In this document: one piece after another, positions 23,879 through 33,175 of the stretch
Position numbering within the stretch: position 1 is the stretch's first letter
How the letters are laid out: each line of letters opens with the position of its first letter
From: Verrucomicrobiaceae bacterium
GTDB taxonomy: Bacteria > Verrucomicrobiota > Verrucomicrobiia > Opitutales > Intestinicryptomonadaceae
Direction of reading: 5' to 3'
DNA length: 38,261 bases
Assembly: GCA_015061955.1 (NCBI GenBank)
Contig: SUVO01000023.1
Span: 1-38,261, forward strand
Program-made: the position numbers and the translations under genes
The notes under the pieces: model-generated
The model's input: the letters and a program-made list of their open reading frames with translations, nothing else
The model's database searches: none
Told to the model about the DNA's origin: nothing

Positions 23879-26197
23879 CTATCTTCTGCGTTTACGATTT
23901 TTTGAACGTTTAGAATAAGAAGTAGAGGCCTCGGCAAGAACAAAGTCTATTTGACGTTTGAAAATATCTACACTTTCTACTTTTAACTTTACTTTATCTC
24001 CAACTTTGAAAACTTGGTTTGTTCTGCGTCCGCGAAGTTCTGTTGCACTATCATTCAAACGATAAATATCGTCTTTAAGAGAATGAATATGTACAAAGCC
24101 GAATGCCATAGACTCGGTAAGTTCAACAAAAAATCCATGGTTTGAAACCGATGTTATTATTGCTTCAAAGGAATTGTTTGTATTTACACTGCGTTGGAAA
24201 AATTCTATGAGTTTTATTTTGCGTGATTCTCTTTCTGCTTCTGCCGAATTTTGTTCTGTTTTAGTTATATGTTCTGCTGTTTGATCTAACGCACTTTTTG
24301 CCATTAGTTGTTCTTGCGTTTTTGATGCAAATGGCATTTTTAGAGATTTCATTAAGAATGCCATATTGCGATGTACTGTGAGGTCGGCGTATCGACGAAT
24401 AGGCGAAGTAAAATGAGCATAGTATTGTTTGCACAAGCCAAAGTGCCCGTCGGAACTTGCTCTATATTGAGCGCGTTTCATACTACGCAAAAATTTAGTT
24501 TTTAGAATATAACTTTGTGGATGTTTTGAAATTTCTGCCAAAACTTTTATTATTTCTCGACGTGAGGAAAGATCGCCACAATAGATGCCAAACAGCTCAA
24601 GTTCGTCGCGCAATTCGTTTAGCTTTTCATCGTCTGGATTATCGTGAACACGCGAAATAAATGGAATATGATGTCCGAATAATTCGCGTGCAACTGCTTC
24701 ATTAGCGGCAAGCATAAATTCTTCAATTAACTGATGACTTTCATCGGAAACAATTTTTTCGATTCTATCGGCATATCCTTCGGCATTGCAAAAAATTTTG
24801 AATTCTGGCACTTCTAAGTCAAGTGCACCTTTACGCATTCGCTTTTTTCGCAAAGTAGATGCTATCGACCACAAGCGACGAACAGCCGAACGAATACGGG
24901 TTAATTCTTTGTCGCTGATGTCGGATAATGATTTTCCAGTGAAGGCTGTTTCGTATTTTTCAGGTGGATTTATCGATCGGGCAACAGCGAGGTCGTCGGA
25001 TGTTAACAGAGCGTATGCTTGTTCATAGCTGAGGCGTTTATTACTTCTAATTACAGAGTTTGCAAAGCTTACGCTTTTGCAATCGCCTGTGGAGTCGTAG
25101 CTTAAAAATACGCTTTTTACGAGGCGATCTTGATCTTCTACTAAACTGCAAATTCCATTTGAAAGTTCAAAGGGCAACATAGGAATTACCGTACCTGTTA
25201 AATAGGTTGAATTACCTCGTTTTCTTGCTTCTTTATCGATTGCCGAGTTTGTGCGAACGTAGTGCGATACATCGGCTATATGCACACCTACAACCCAGTT
25301 TGAATCTTCGCGATGTAGCGATATTGCATCGTCAAAATCTCGAGCATCTACTGGATCTATTGTTATTGTGAATTTATCGCGAATATCTAAGCGTCCTTCA
25401 ATATCATTAACCGAAACATTTTGTGGAATTTTTTCAACTTCGTTCAAGACTGTTGCTGGAAATGTTTCTTCAAGCTTGAACTTCGATAGAATTGCTTTGT
25501 ATTCTGCCATTGGTGTATGGCTTTGACCAAAGTTTTCTATTATATCGCCCGAAGGATTTATATGGCGTTGAAGCCAGTCGTTTAGGCGAACTAAAACTTT
25601 ATCGTTTTCTTTAGGCGTTGGTAGAACTTGAGATTTTGACGGATCGCTGACAATTACATCGTAAAAGAATCGGGGATCATCTGGTACTATGTGCCAAAAA
25701 TTATAGGAACGTCGGAGTGTTCCAACTAAAGTTTGTGTTTTTCGCTCAAGAATTCTTATAACTTTGCCATAACGTTTTTCGTAGGCGTTGTTGAATTCTT
25801 TGCTATTCTTATTTCTGCGATTAAATTTATTTCGCTGATTGAAATTGCGATGTTGTATACGAGCTAAAATTTTATCGCCATTAAGTGCAACTCCAGTATC
25901 TTCTGGATTTATTTCTGCCAAAATTCGTCCGTCTGCAGAACGTAAAGTTGCCCATCCTGATTGTCTAAATTCTATTATTCCTGCTACTAAATCGAGGTCA
26001 TCGCTCGCACAATATTTATCACCTTTAACTTTTGCTATACTTCCCGAGCGAAGCATTTCGGCTACTACTTTTCTCAATGATGAAAGATTGCGCCGTTCTA
26101 AGCCTAACGACATCCCTAATTCGGGTAAAGTCATTGGCGTATATGAACGCATTTTCATTAATTTTATTAATTGCTCGGATAGTATGTCTTTGTTCAT
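23879..26197 (-). CDS. rnr: Ribonuclease R
   Basis: A 772-residue processive 3'-5' exoribonuclease of the RNB family. Order of parts: N-terminal helix-turn-helix-like region (~1-65), cold-shock/OB regions (~70-240), RNB catalytic core starting at TIDPVDARDFDDAI (metal-binding aspartates), GNSTYLTGTVIPMLP, then an S1 domain (~665-750) and a very basic tail (KRSKNRKRRR), all as in RNase R rather than RNase II. It degrades structured RNA. Its ATG overlaps the stop of the CcsA/HemX-like gene (ATGA), so it is the last gene of the heme operon and translationally coupled. Confidence 0.95.
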   Translation of the reverse strand: MNKDILSEQLIKLMKMRSYTPMTLPELGMSLGLERRNLSSLRKVVAEMLRSGSIAKVKGDKYCASDDLDLVAGIIEFRQSGWATLRSADGRILAEINPEDTGVALNGDKILARIQHRNFNQRNKFNRRNKNSKEFNNAYEKRYGKVIRILERKTQTLVGTLRRSYNFWHIVPDDPRFFYDVIVSDPSKSQVLPTPKENDKVLVRLNDWLQRHINPSGDIIENFGQSHTPMAEYKAILSKFKLEETFPATVLNEVEKIPQNVSVNDIEGRLDIRDKFTITIDPVDARDFDDAISLHREDSNWVVGVHIADVSHYVRTNSAIDKEARKRGNSTYLTGTVIPMLPFELSNGICSLVEDQDRLVKSVFLSYDSTGDCKSVSFANSVIRSNKRLSYEQAYALLTSDDLAVARSINPPEKYETAFTGKSLSDISDKELTRIRSAVRRLWSIASTLRKKRMRKGALDLEVPEFKIFCNAEGYADRIEKIVSDESHQLIEEFMLAANEAVARELFGHHIPFISRVHDNPDDEKLNELRDELELFGIYCGDLSSRREIIKVLAEISKHPQSYILKTKFLRSMKRAQYRASSDGHFGLCKQYYAHFTSPIRRYADLTVHRNMAFLMKSLKMPFASKTQEQLMAKSALDQTAEHITKTEQNSAEAERESRKIKLIEFFQRSVNTNNSFEAIITSVSNHGFFVELTESMAFGFVHIHSLKDDIYRLNDSATELRGRRTNQVFKVGDKVKLKVESVDIFKRQIDFVLAEASTSYSKRSKNRKRRR

Positions 26198-26988
26198 ATA
26201 AAGAAGCGTCTAAGTTCAATTGGGAATAGTGCCACTATGGAAAGAACAAGAAGTATTGTTGTAATTTTTGCTAACGATGTAGCCTTGATATTTTCAAGTA
26301 TAATATTTGTAGTTATATATATTTGAACGGAAAAAACGCTCAAACCTATAATTATTTTTATTAGAAGCGGATATTCGGTTTCCCCAGATGGCATTCCAAT
26401 TACACCCAAAATTATAGAAATTAACATAGTTATCGATGCCAACAATATTGTTTTTTTAACGGCTTTATTTAACGATTCTAACGATATTATATTTTTAGAA
26501 TTTTGTTCTATTTTGTTTTTTAAATTTGAGCTTTTACGCAGATAAGCAATTGCTAACACAAAGCCAGCGAACATCATAGCATACGACAGTCCAGCAAAGA
26601 GAGCATGTAATTGTATTGTAAGAGATGATGGTGTTTCAGATGTAGACACATTATTTGTGAAAACTGGGCAACACAATGGTATAACAGTTAAAATTGCCGA
26701 AGCCAACAACGGAAATTTTTTTAGAGCATCAATTTTTAACGCAATACCCACAAGAGAGACAACAGCACATCCCCAACCCATTATTTCTACAAGTCCGTAT
26801 ATATTCGATGAAGGTAGTGTTTTTATTGCATCGTAGAAAAACCACAATGCAATAGTATGTTGAACAAACGCAATAATTGTAAATATTGAAGCAAACTTTT
26901 GGCTTTTAGGAAAAAAATAACTTGTTATGGCTATCGAATAAAACACAAAAGCCTGACATAAGAAAATTGAAATTGATGATGTGTTCAT
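26194..26988 (-). CDS. CcsA/HemX-like integral membrane protein
   Basis: A 264-residue protein with about eight membrane segments. IQLHALFAGLSYAMMFAG resembles the HxxxAxxxYAxF segment of the cytochrome c assembly (CcsA/CcmC/HemX) family, which handles heme at the membrane. The tryptophan-rich WWD motif of true CcsA is not evident, so HemX/YpjD-like is the better name. It overlaps hemH upstream and rnr downstream by 4 bases each. The location next to hemH and hemY supports a role in heme handling; specific function is unproven. Confidence 0.72.
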   Translation of the reverse strand: MNTSSISIFLCQAFVFYSIAITSYFFPKSQKFASIFTIIAFVQHTIALWFFYDAIKTLPSSNIYGLVEIMGWGCAVVSLVGIALKIDALKKFPLLASAILTVIPLCCPVFTNNVSTSETPSSLTIQLHALFAGLSYAMMFAGFVLAIAYLRKSSNLKNKIEQNSKNIISLESLNKAVKKTILLASITMLISIILGVIGMPSGETEYPLLIKIIIGLSVFSVQIYITTNIILENIKATSLAKITTILLVLSIVALFPIELRRFFI

Positions 26989-27905
26989 TTTGTAGTTTCT
27001 AATGTTTTAAAAATTGTTGAAAATAACTGAGCGTGCGCATCTGAACTATTTAAACATGTAGATAAATTAAAATTTTTTCCACCACATTGATAAAATTTTT
27101 CTTTCAAATCATACGCTAATTCAAAAAGAGTTTCCGAGCAATCGCAAGCAAACGATGGAGCAATAACCGATATTGTATGTTTACCTTCTTTTGCGAGCTT
27201 TTCAACTACCTCTATAGCCGAAGGTTTTAGCCATTTACCTTTAGGCATAGCTGATTGCCATGCTATATGAACATCGGTTATTCCTAATTTTAGAGCTAAG
27301 AGTTTTGTTGTTGTTCTACATTGTTGTACATAGGGCGATTTTTTCGCGTGAGATAAAGGTATAGAATGGAACGATACCACTAATGTTTTAGTTTCTTTTT
27401 CTACTGTTTCAGCTAAAGCCGATATAAACATTGGATTATCAAAATAGGGTGTTGCTATTTTATAATTATCAGCTTTTAAGATTTGCGATATTACTTTGCA
27501 CGCAGTTTCCGTAGTTGAACAGGTTTGTTGAGGATACATTAGTGCAAATAAAAACTTTGTATAGCCTTGTTTTTGCAAGTTTTTTACAACCGATTCAATG
27601 TTATCTTTGCCATATCTGTAAGCAACGTGTACTTCTTTTTTGTCTATTTCTGCTATTTTTTTAGCGAGGTTTTGAGTATGTTTTTTCAATATATGAATAT
27701 TATTTTCAAAAACTCGTTGCAGACTTTCAGCATAATCATATTTGCGTTTTTTTGATATTAAATATGCTAGCCCCATACGCAACGGTTGTGGCAACGACAA
27801 CACATATTTATCAGATAGAAACTCAAACAAAAAATCTTCGGCACACTCCGATGTTGGCATTTCTGGAGCGCCCAGATTTACAAGTATTCTGGCTTCTTTA
27901 TTCAC
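26985..27905 (-). CDS. hemH: Ferrochelatase
   Basis: A 306-residue protein of typical bacterial length. It inserts iron into a porphyrin in the last steps of heme synthesis. Signatures: ILVNLGAPEMP at the N-terminus, LMYPQQTCSTTETA, VVSFHSIPLSH with the metal-site His (family norm is SFHGIP; here Ser replaces Gly), and the catalytic glutamate in DCSETLFEL. It overlaps hemY by 8 bases and the HemX-like gene by 4. Whether it uses protoporphyrin or coproporphyrin depends on hemY and cannot be settled here. Confidence 0.92.
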   Translation of the reverse strand: MNKEARILVNLGAPEMPTSECAEDFLFEFLSDKYVLSLPQPLRMGLAYLISKKRKYDYAESLQRVFENNIHILKKHTQNLAKKIAEIDKKEVHVAYRYGKDNIESVVKNLQKQGYTKFLFALMYPQQTCSTTETACKVISQILKADNYKIATPYFDNPMFISALAETVEKETKTLVVSFHSIPLSHAKKSPYVQQCRTTTKLLALKLGITDVHIAWQSAMPKGKWLKPSAIEVVEKLAKEGKHTISVIAPSFACDCSETLFELAYDLKEKFYQCGGKNFNLSTCLNSSDAHAQLFSTIFKTLETTK

Positions 27906-29277
27906 CCTTTGAATTTTTTGCTATTTTTTCGGCAGTTTTTAAGGCGTTTTCAATACATGCACTTACGCCAACACCACCTCGATACGAGCCTATAAAACTT
28001 ATGTTTGGAAAATCTTTTTCAATTTCATCTAAGGTATCGAGGTACTTTTGATATCCCAAGTTGTATTGAGGAATTGCGTTTTTCCAATAGTACATTTTCT
28101 TGAAAACAGGATCACTGTTTACACCAAGTAATTTTTTGATATCAAGCATCACCAAATTTTCAATTTCTTCTTGTGTTTTCGACGCATAATCAGGATGACG
28201 CATTCCACCAATATAATTTGTTAACGTTGTAAAACCTTCTGGCGCTCTGTTTTTAAATACGCTCGACACAAACAGCGAACCTAATATAGACAAGTTCTCT
28301 TTTTCAGGCGTAAGTACTCCAAACCCATCGAGCTTATGTGCGATTGTGTTGCGTTTAAATCCTAAGGTATATGTTGTAACAGGTGCATATTGAATTTCGG
28401 AAAGTACCGATAAACGAGTTGATATCGAGCCTGGCAAAGCTAATTTAACAACATCTGGTGCAGGGATTGCAACAACTACAACTTCGTAGTGTTCGCATAC
28501 ATCTTCTATATTATTGCCCCACGATACTTCCCAACCATCTGCAGTGAAATCAACCGAAATAACTTTGACATTCTTCTTTACGCAACCTTTGAGTTCGTCA
28601 GATAATGCGTTTATCAAAGTTTTCATTCCGTTTTCAAAAGAAATCATAACAGGCTTAAAGAAGTTACCCGTTGCTTTTTTTTCTTTCATCGACTTAATTG
28701 CGCCTTTGATAATTGAACCATACTTTTGTTCTAAATTCCAAAATGGAGGAAATGCGTGTTTAACCGACAGCTTTTCTGGATTACCTCCGTATACGCCAGC
28801 CATAAATGGATTTATTGCGTAGTCTAAAACATCTTTACCCATTCGTTTTGTGATAAATTCAGCAACGCTTGGTTCTGAATCGGGGGAGAATTTTTTTATG
28901 AATGGTTCAAAGAATAATCTAATTTTCCCACAGAGTGTGAACAGGCGAGTAAACAACAAATTTATAGGATTCATTGGAACAGCACGAGCTTTTCCATAAC
29001 GTACAAAGAAACGTTTTTTAGAAACGGGGGTTGCAGTGTCTATCTTATCTTTCAGCCCAATCGATTCGAGAAAATCGAGCGTTTTCTGTGTTTGAATCAT
29101 TACCGAATTAGAGCCACTTTCTGCTCGAAATCCGTTTTTTTCAAAAGTATCAATAACCCCTCCAACGTGATTTTCTCGTTCTAAGAGTGTTACATCGAAG
29201 CCTTTGCGTTTTAATTCAACAGCTGCACAAAGTCCACTTATTCCCGCACCTATAACTACTGCTTTTTTATTTTCCAT
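27898..29277 (-). CDS. hemY: Protoporphyrinogen/coproporphyrinogen oxidase, HemY/HemG family
   Basis: A 459-residue FAD-dependent oxidase of the amine-oxidase fold. The dinucleotide-binding motif VIGAGISGLCAAVELKRKG begins at residue ~8, followed by LLERENHVGG. The C-terminal FAD segment is FIGSYRGGVGVSACIENAL. It oxidises a porphyrinogen to the porphyrin that HemH then metallates, normally with oxygen. It is the first gene of the operon hemY-hemH-HemX-like-rnr. No consensus promoter is evident in the short gap upstream. Confidence 0.92.
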   Translation of the reverse strand: MENKKAVVIGAGISGLCAAVELKRKGFDVTLLERENHVGGVIDTFEKNGFRAESGSNSVMIQTQKTLDFLESIGLKDKIDTATPVSKKRFFVRYGKARAVPMNPINLLFTRLFTLCGKIRLFFEPFIKKFSPDSEPSVAEFITKRMGKDVLDYAINPFMAGVYGGNPEKLSVKHAFPPFWNLEQKYGSIIKGAIKSMKEKKATGNFFKPVMISFENGMKTLINALSDELKGCVKKNVKVISVDFTADGWEVSWGNNIEDVCEHYEVVVVAIPAPDVVKLALPGSISTRLSVLSEIQYAPVTTYTLGFKRNTIAHKLDGFGVLTPEKENLSILGSLFVSSVFKNRAPEGFTTLTNYIGGMRHPDYASKTQEEIENLVMLDIKKLLGVNSDPVFKKMYYWKNAIPQYNLGYQKYLDTLDEIEKDFPNISFIGSYRGGVGVSACIENALKTAEKIAKNSKGE

Positions 29278-29344
29278 CGTGTGTATTCAACATTGTTAGT
29301 GTTGTTTTTGCAAGATTTTTTGAAAGCAAGAGTACTTGTTTTTC

Positions 29345-29376
29345 ATAAAAAATCCGACACATTAGGTCGGATTTTT
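29345..29376 (-). terminator. Terminator of the metallophosphoesterase gene
   Basis: An 11-bp stem (29366-29376 with 29348-29358, 7-base loop) runs on the minus strand into a T-run. It separates the glycosidase/phosphoesterase pair from the heme operon. Confidence 0.85.
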
Positions 29377-29398
29377 CTTAGAACAATTTATTATGTTT

Positions 29399-30370
29399 TT
29401 AGTTAATTATGAATTCTTGAGCTAAATATCGGTTGGTCGCACCTACGCAATATTGCCTTACATTGCCAAAGAGTGTTGTATCCATTGCACTATGGAAGTG
29501 TCCACACAAGACAGCTTTAATAAGTGGTTGCGACTTCATATATTTAACAAATTCAGTAGTAGCTTTTGTTGGTGCTTGTTCTTTACGTTTTTGCTCGTTT
29601 TTGTACATTGCTAATTTATCGGCTGGAACATCAACTAACCACGAGCATTGATTTCCCATTGCTCCCATTCCGTACTCGAAAAATTCTGGAGTGTAAATTG
29701 GCATATGGAAACCAATAATTATTGGTAAGCCTTTTGTAACTTCGGCTTGTAATTTTCCAAGTGCATTTTCTGTGAAGCGATAGTAGTTGTTATCGACAGT
29801 TATTACGTTTATGCCATTAAATATTTTAGATGCAAATTCGATATCATGACCGACCATTTTCTTAACATCTGGTGCCGATTCGGCTTTGTAAGCGTCATCT
29901 TCAACTACTTGTTTTAAGTACATATATTGGCTAAACTCGTGATTACCTACCGACATTATGTAATTGTTGCAACGTTCAAGAGCTTTTCTGCCAAGTTCAA
30001 AATTTATCTTACTTGTGAAATCGATTAAATCGCCAGTGTGTACCAAAAGAGCATCTACGCTGTTTGCGTAGTCGATTGCCTCGTAAAGATTTCGCATAAT
30101 TGGACCATCTACACCTAATTGGCGTCCACAAAATGCTAATTCACGTTGATATGCCAACTTGCGTTTGAGTTCATCTTCGCGTTCATCGGCATAGCAAATA
30201 TGGGTATCTGATACATGAACAATCCTAACTTCTTTCCCTAAGCCGATATTTAAATTTATGCGTTTCCAGTAAAGGTATTCGGGCTTTTTCTGTTTAGTTG
30301 TAGTGCAACTTGCCAACAACGAAGCAAGTGGGGTAGTAGCTAAAATTTTTAAAAAAGTTTTTCTTTTCAT
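29399..30370 (-). CDS. Lipoprotein calcineurin-like metallophosphoesterase
   Basis: A 323-residue protein with a lipoprotein signal: a hydrophobic stretch ending LASLLAS then Cys22 as the acylated residue. The metallophosphatase motifs are in order: VSDTH (D55, H57), TGDLID (D114), GNHE (N143, H144), GFHMP and CGHFH. It should be membrane-anchored and face the periplasm or cell surface. Substrate is unknown: phosphodiester or phosphomonoester. It begins 12 bases after the GH2 stop, so the two are probably co-transcribed. Confidence 0.88.
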   Translation of the reverse strand: MKRKTFLKILATTPLASLLASCTTTKQKKPEYLYWKRINLNIGLGKEVRIVHVSDTHICYADEREDELKRKLAYQRELAFCGRQLGVDGPIMRNLYEAIDYANSVDALLVHTGDLIDFTSKINFELGRKALERCNNYIMSVGNHEFSQYMYLKQVVEDDAYKAESAPDVKKMVGHDIEFASKIFNGINVITVDNNYYRFTENALGKLQAEVTKGLPIIIGFHMPIYTPEFFEYGMGAMGNQCSWLVDVPADKLAMYKNEQKRKEQAPTKATTEFVKYMKSQPLIKAVLCGHFHSAMDTTLFGNVRQYCVGATNRYLAQEFIIN

Positions 30371-30382
30371 AATTAGTATTTT

Positions 30383-32215
30383 TTATTTAAATGAATTTAT
30401 TATTTTTTGATTAGTTTTTAGCATTTCTTTTTCATCAAATTTTAAAATTTTTCTATCGTAAGTCATAATGCCATTAGCTTCACGTTCAACATCGTATAAC
30501 TCAAAGTACATAGCACCACACAAACCTAAATCCATTAAACTTATAACAGAATTTGCGTATTCGTTGTATTGAGCGTGCATTTGTTTTTGATTTTCAAATT
30601 TGCCAAATCCCCAAGTTTTTCCAGTTGTCCACATGTGGTCTTTTACAACACAATGCAAGGCCCCAAATTCTCCGATTACATTGGCTTTCATACTTTCAAA
30701 GTATCGTATTTTGGGTTCTGGGTAGTTATGACTATCTACTATATCACCAACGTTTGCAGTCTGATTCCCTCCACTTGCTGGATTTATTAGGCGAGTTGGA
30801 TCGTAAGCTTTTATCCAATTTGTAAACTCTGACGTATTACTTTGTCCCCACGATTCATTGAACAGAACCCAAATTACAATACAGGGGTGCGAGTAGAGCG
30901 AGTTTACCATTGATTGTAATTCTGTTTTATAACGATTAATCCATTCTTGAGGAAGTGCGTTGTGGTCATCGACATATTGACCAGGTTTCCAAGTTAATTT
31001 TTGAAGAGGATTCATTGCCGATGGCATATCTTGCCAGACCAACATACCGAGCTTATCGCAGTGATAATACCAACGGGCTGTTTCGACTTTTATATGTTTG
31101 CGAATTGCATTAAAACCCAATTTTTTAGCTGTTTGTATGTCGAATTTCAGAGCTTCATCGCTTGGGGCTGTGTAGAGTCCATCGGGCCAATAGCCTTGAT
31201 CAACAATTCCGTATATGAAAAGAGGTTTGTTGTTCAGCGATATTTTTACCTTAGCTTTTGTTGGATCTTTGTCGGTGTAATGTAGCGATATTTTTCTGAG
31301 GGCAGAATAGCTTTTTATTGAATCTACTGTTTTGCCATTTTCTTTTAATCTTACAACTATATCGTATAAGAATGGATTTTCGGGCGACCACAATTTTGCA
31401 TTTTTTATGAATGCGAATGCTTTTTTATCCGAAGTACCAGTTGCTTTTGCTACAATTTCTTCATTGGCTAAAACATCGACTTCAAACGGTGCCTTATTGT
31501 TGGTGGAAACTTCTATTATAAACGACGGTTTATCTATGTTAGATGTTATTTTTATATTTTTTATGTAGTTTTTTTCTACTGGTTCAAGCCAAACTGTCTG
31601 CCAAATGCCACTTATGGCTGTGTACATATACCACGGTGGATTTAATGCTTGTTTGCCTCTTGGTTGATGTGGGCTATTTGTATCGTTTGTTGGATCTTCA
31701 ACTTTAACTAATAAAGTGTTTTTCCCTTTGTTGATTGCATCTGTTATATCTACCGAAAATGGAGTGTATCCACCTTCGTGAGTTACACAAGATTTTCCGT
31801 TTACAAAAATTTCACATTTCCAATCTACTGCACCAAAATTTAGCAAGATACGTTTATTTTCCCATTTGGTAGGAATTTCGAATGTGCGCTCGTACCATAA
31901 CCAGTGTTTACCGTCTAAGGCTTTACCCACTCCAGAAAGTGATGATTCTAACGCAAAAGGAACTAAGATTTTACCATCAGGATTTTTATAACTTTCGCCT
32001 ATTGTGGTTATTGCGTAATTCCAAAGCCCATTGAGGTTTTTCCATTCAGAACGTATCATTTGTGGGCGGGGATATTCAGGCAGTACGTTGTTTATATTTA
32101 GATTTTCACCCCAAGTTGTTTTTATTTTATCGCCGACAGGTTTCCAATGGGCAAATGCTGAAATAGAAAAAGAAATAAGTATAATTCCAACTAATAGCCT
32201 AAATAAAAAAAACAT
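30383..32215 (-). CDS. Secreted GH2 glycosidase (beta-galactosidase/glucuronidase family)
   Basis: A 610-residue protein with a signal peptide (residues ~1-22, ending SFSISAFA). Order: jelly-roll sugar-binding domain (~30-215, YPRPQMIRSEWKNLNGLW, HEGGYTPFSVDIT), Ig-like sandwich (~220-320), TIM barrel (~330-610). The acid/base glutamate is E454 in FNESWGQ and the nucleophile is E516 in VIGEFGAL, both intact. This is a compact GH2 enzyme, with no C-terminal extra domains as in LacZ. The actual sugar (galactose, glucuronic acid, mannose) is not decided. A ribosome site (AAAGG) precedes the ATG by ~8 bases. Confidence 0.9.
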   Translation of the reverse strand: MFFLFRLLVGIILISFSISAFAHWKPVGDKIKTTWGENLNINNVLPEYPRPQMIRSEWKNLNGLWNYAITTIGESYKNPDGKILVPFALESSLSGVGKALDGKHWLWYERTFEIPTKWENKRILLNFGAVDWKCEIFVNGKSCVTHEGGYTPFSVDITDAINKGKNTLLVKVEDPTNDTNSPHQPRGKQALNPPWYMYTAISGIWQTVWLEPVEKNYIKNIKITSNIDKPSFIIEVSTNNKAPFEVDVLANEEIVAKATGTSDKKAFAFIKNAKLWSPENPFLYDIVVRLKENGKTVDSIKSYSALRKISLHYTDKDPTKAKVKISLNNKPLFIYGIVDQGYWPDGLYTAPSDEALKFDIQTAKKLGFNAIRKHIKVETARWYYHCDKLGMLVWQDMPSAMNPLQKLTWKPGQYVDDHNALPQEWINRYKTELQSMVNSLYSHPCIVIWVLFNESWGQSNTSEFTNWIKAYDPTRLINPASGGNQTANVGDIVDSHNYPEPKIRYFESMKANVIGEFGALHCVVKDHMWTTGKTWGFGKFENQKQMHAQYNEYANSVISLMDLGLCGAMYFELYDVEREANGIMTYDRKILKFDEKEMLKTNQKIINSFK

Positions 32216-32412
32216 TTATATACCTTTCATCACTAACTAACTTTTTAAGACACGTTAAATTATGTAAACGAAAATCAATATAAGTAAAGAAAAAATCGTT
32301 GTAAATGGCTATGGAAAATTGTAAAAATATGATGTTTAAATACGCGATTGCAAAAAAGTCTTGCGTGATAATTGTTTTTATGTTTTAAGATAAGGAATTA
32401 AGTAATAAATAT

Positions 32413-33120
32413 ATGGCAAAAGATTTTTTCAGAAAAGGTCCGCATGCGGCAAAAAATAAAGTAAACGTTGTTGATGCTGAAGTAGTATCAGATGCAGACG
32501 AACGTAAAACTGTAATTCTTGACGAACAACTCGAAGGTGTTGAGTTTGACGATAAAGTATGGCTTTATTGGACACGCAATAAGAAATCAATAATTGCATC
32601 GGTCGTGTTGGCATTTGCAATAATAATAGGTGTTCAAAGTTATAAGTTGTACAAAACCTCGTCTGAAAACAAATTAGCTCAGGCTTATGCAGCAGCTTAT
32701 ACAGAAACTGAATTGGCAAGTTTTGCCAATGAAAATAAAGGAACATCATTAGCTGGGGTTGCTCTTTTGCAAAATGCCGATTCTCAATACAAGGCAGGTA
32801 AGTATGCAGAAGCTCAAAAATTGTATGCACAAGCTAAAGGTGATTTGAGATCTTCGGTATTGTTTGGTCGCGCTTTATTGGGCGAAGCTATGAGTGCTTA
32901 CAATGTTGATAAAAACAAGGGTGTTGAATTGTTGACTTCGGTTTATAATGACGCTTCGGTAAATTCTGCTTTCAAATCTCAAGCTGGTTATTTGTTAGGC
33001 TTGGCTTTGAAAGACCAAAATAAAATTGAAGAAGCCAAAAAGGTACTTACATCGGTTGCAGAGAATGTACAAGCTGGTTATTTCGCCCAAATGGCACGTT
33101 CTACATTGATGTCGATGTAA
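32413..33120 (+). CDS. YfgM-like membrane protein with TPR-like periplasmic domain
   Basis: A 235-residue protein. Residues 1-57 are cytoplasmic and acidic in part, residues ~60-78 form one membrane segment (SIIASVVLAFAIIIGVQSY), and the rest (~95-235) is alanine-rich helical hairpins with TPR-like spacing (SQYKAGKYAEAQKLYAQAK, and YLLGLALKDQNKIEEAKKV). This matches the TPR_21/YfgM layout, a partner of PpiD at SecYEG. The AAGGA at 32392-32396 is 16 bases from the ATG, too far to be a clear ribosome site. No well-formed promoter stands out upstream. Confidence 0.72.
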   Translation: MAKDFFRKGPHAAKNKVNVVDAEVVSDADERKTVILDEQLEGVEFDDKVWLYWTRNKKSIIASVVLAFAIIIGVQSYKLYKTSSENKLAQAYAAAYTETELASFANENKGTSLAGVALLQNADSQYKAGKYAEAQKLYAQAKGDLRSSVLFGRALLGEAMSAYNVDKNKGVELLTSVYNDASVNSAFKSQAGYLLGLALKDQNKIEEAKKVLTSVAENVQAGYFAQMARSTLMSM

Positions 33121-33136
33121 AATTTATAATTTGAAT

Positions 33137-33175
33137 AAAAAAGTGGTTCAATCATAATTGAACCACTTTTTTTTA
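33137..33175. terminator. Bidirectional terminator between convergent genes
   Basis: A perfect 16-bp stem (33137-33152 with 33157-33172, 4-base loop) carries A on its left and T on its right. It serves the YfgM-like gene and the P-type ATPase gene. Confidence 0.92.
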
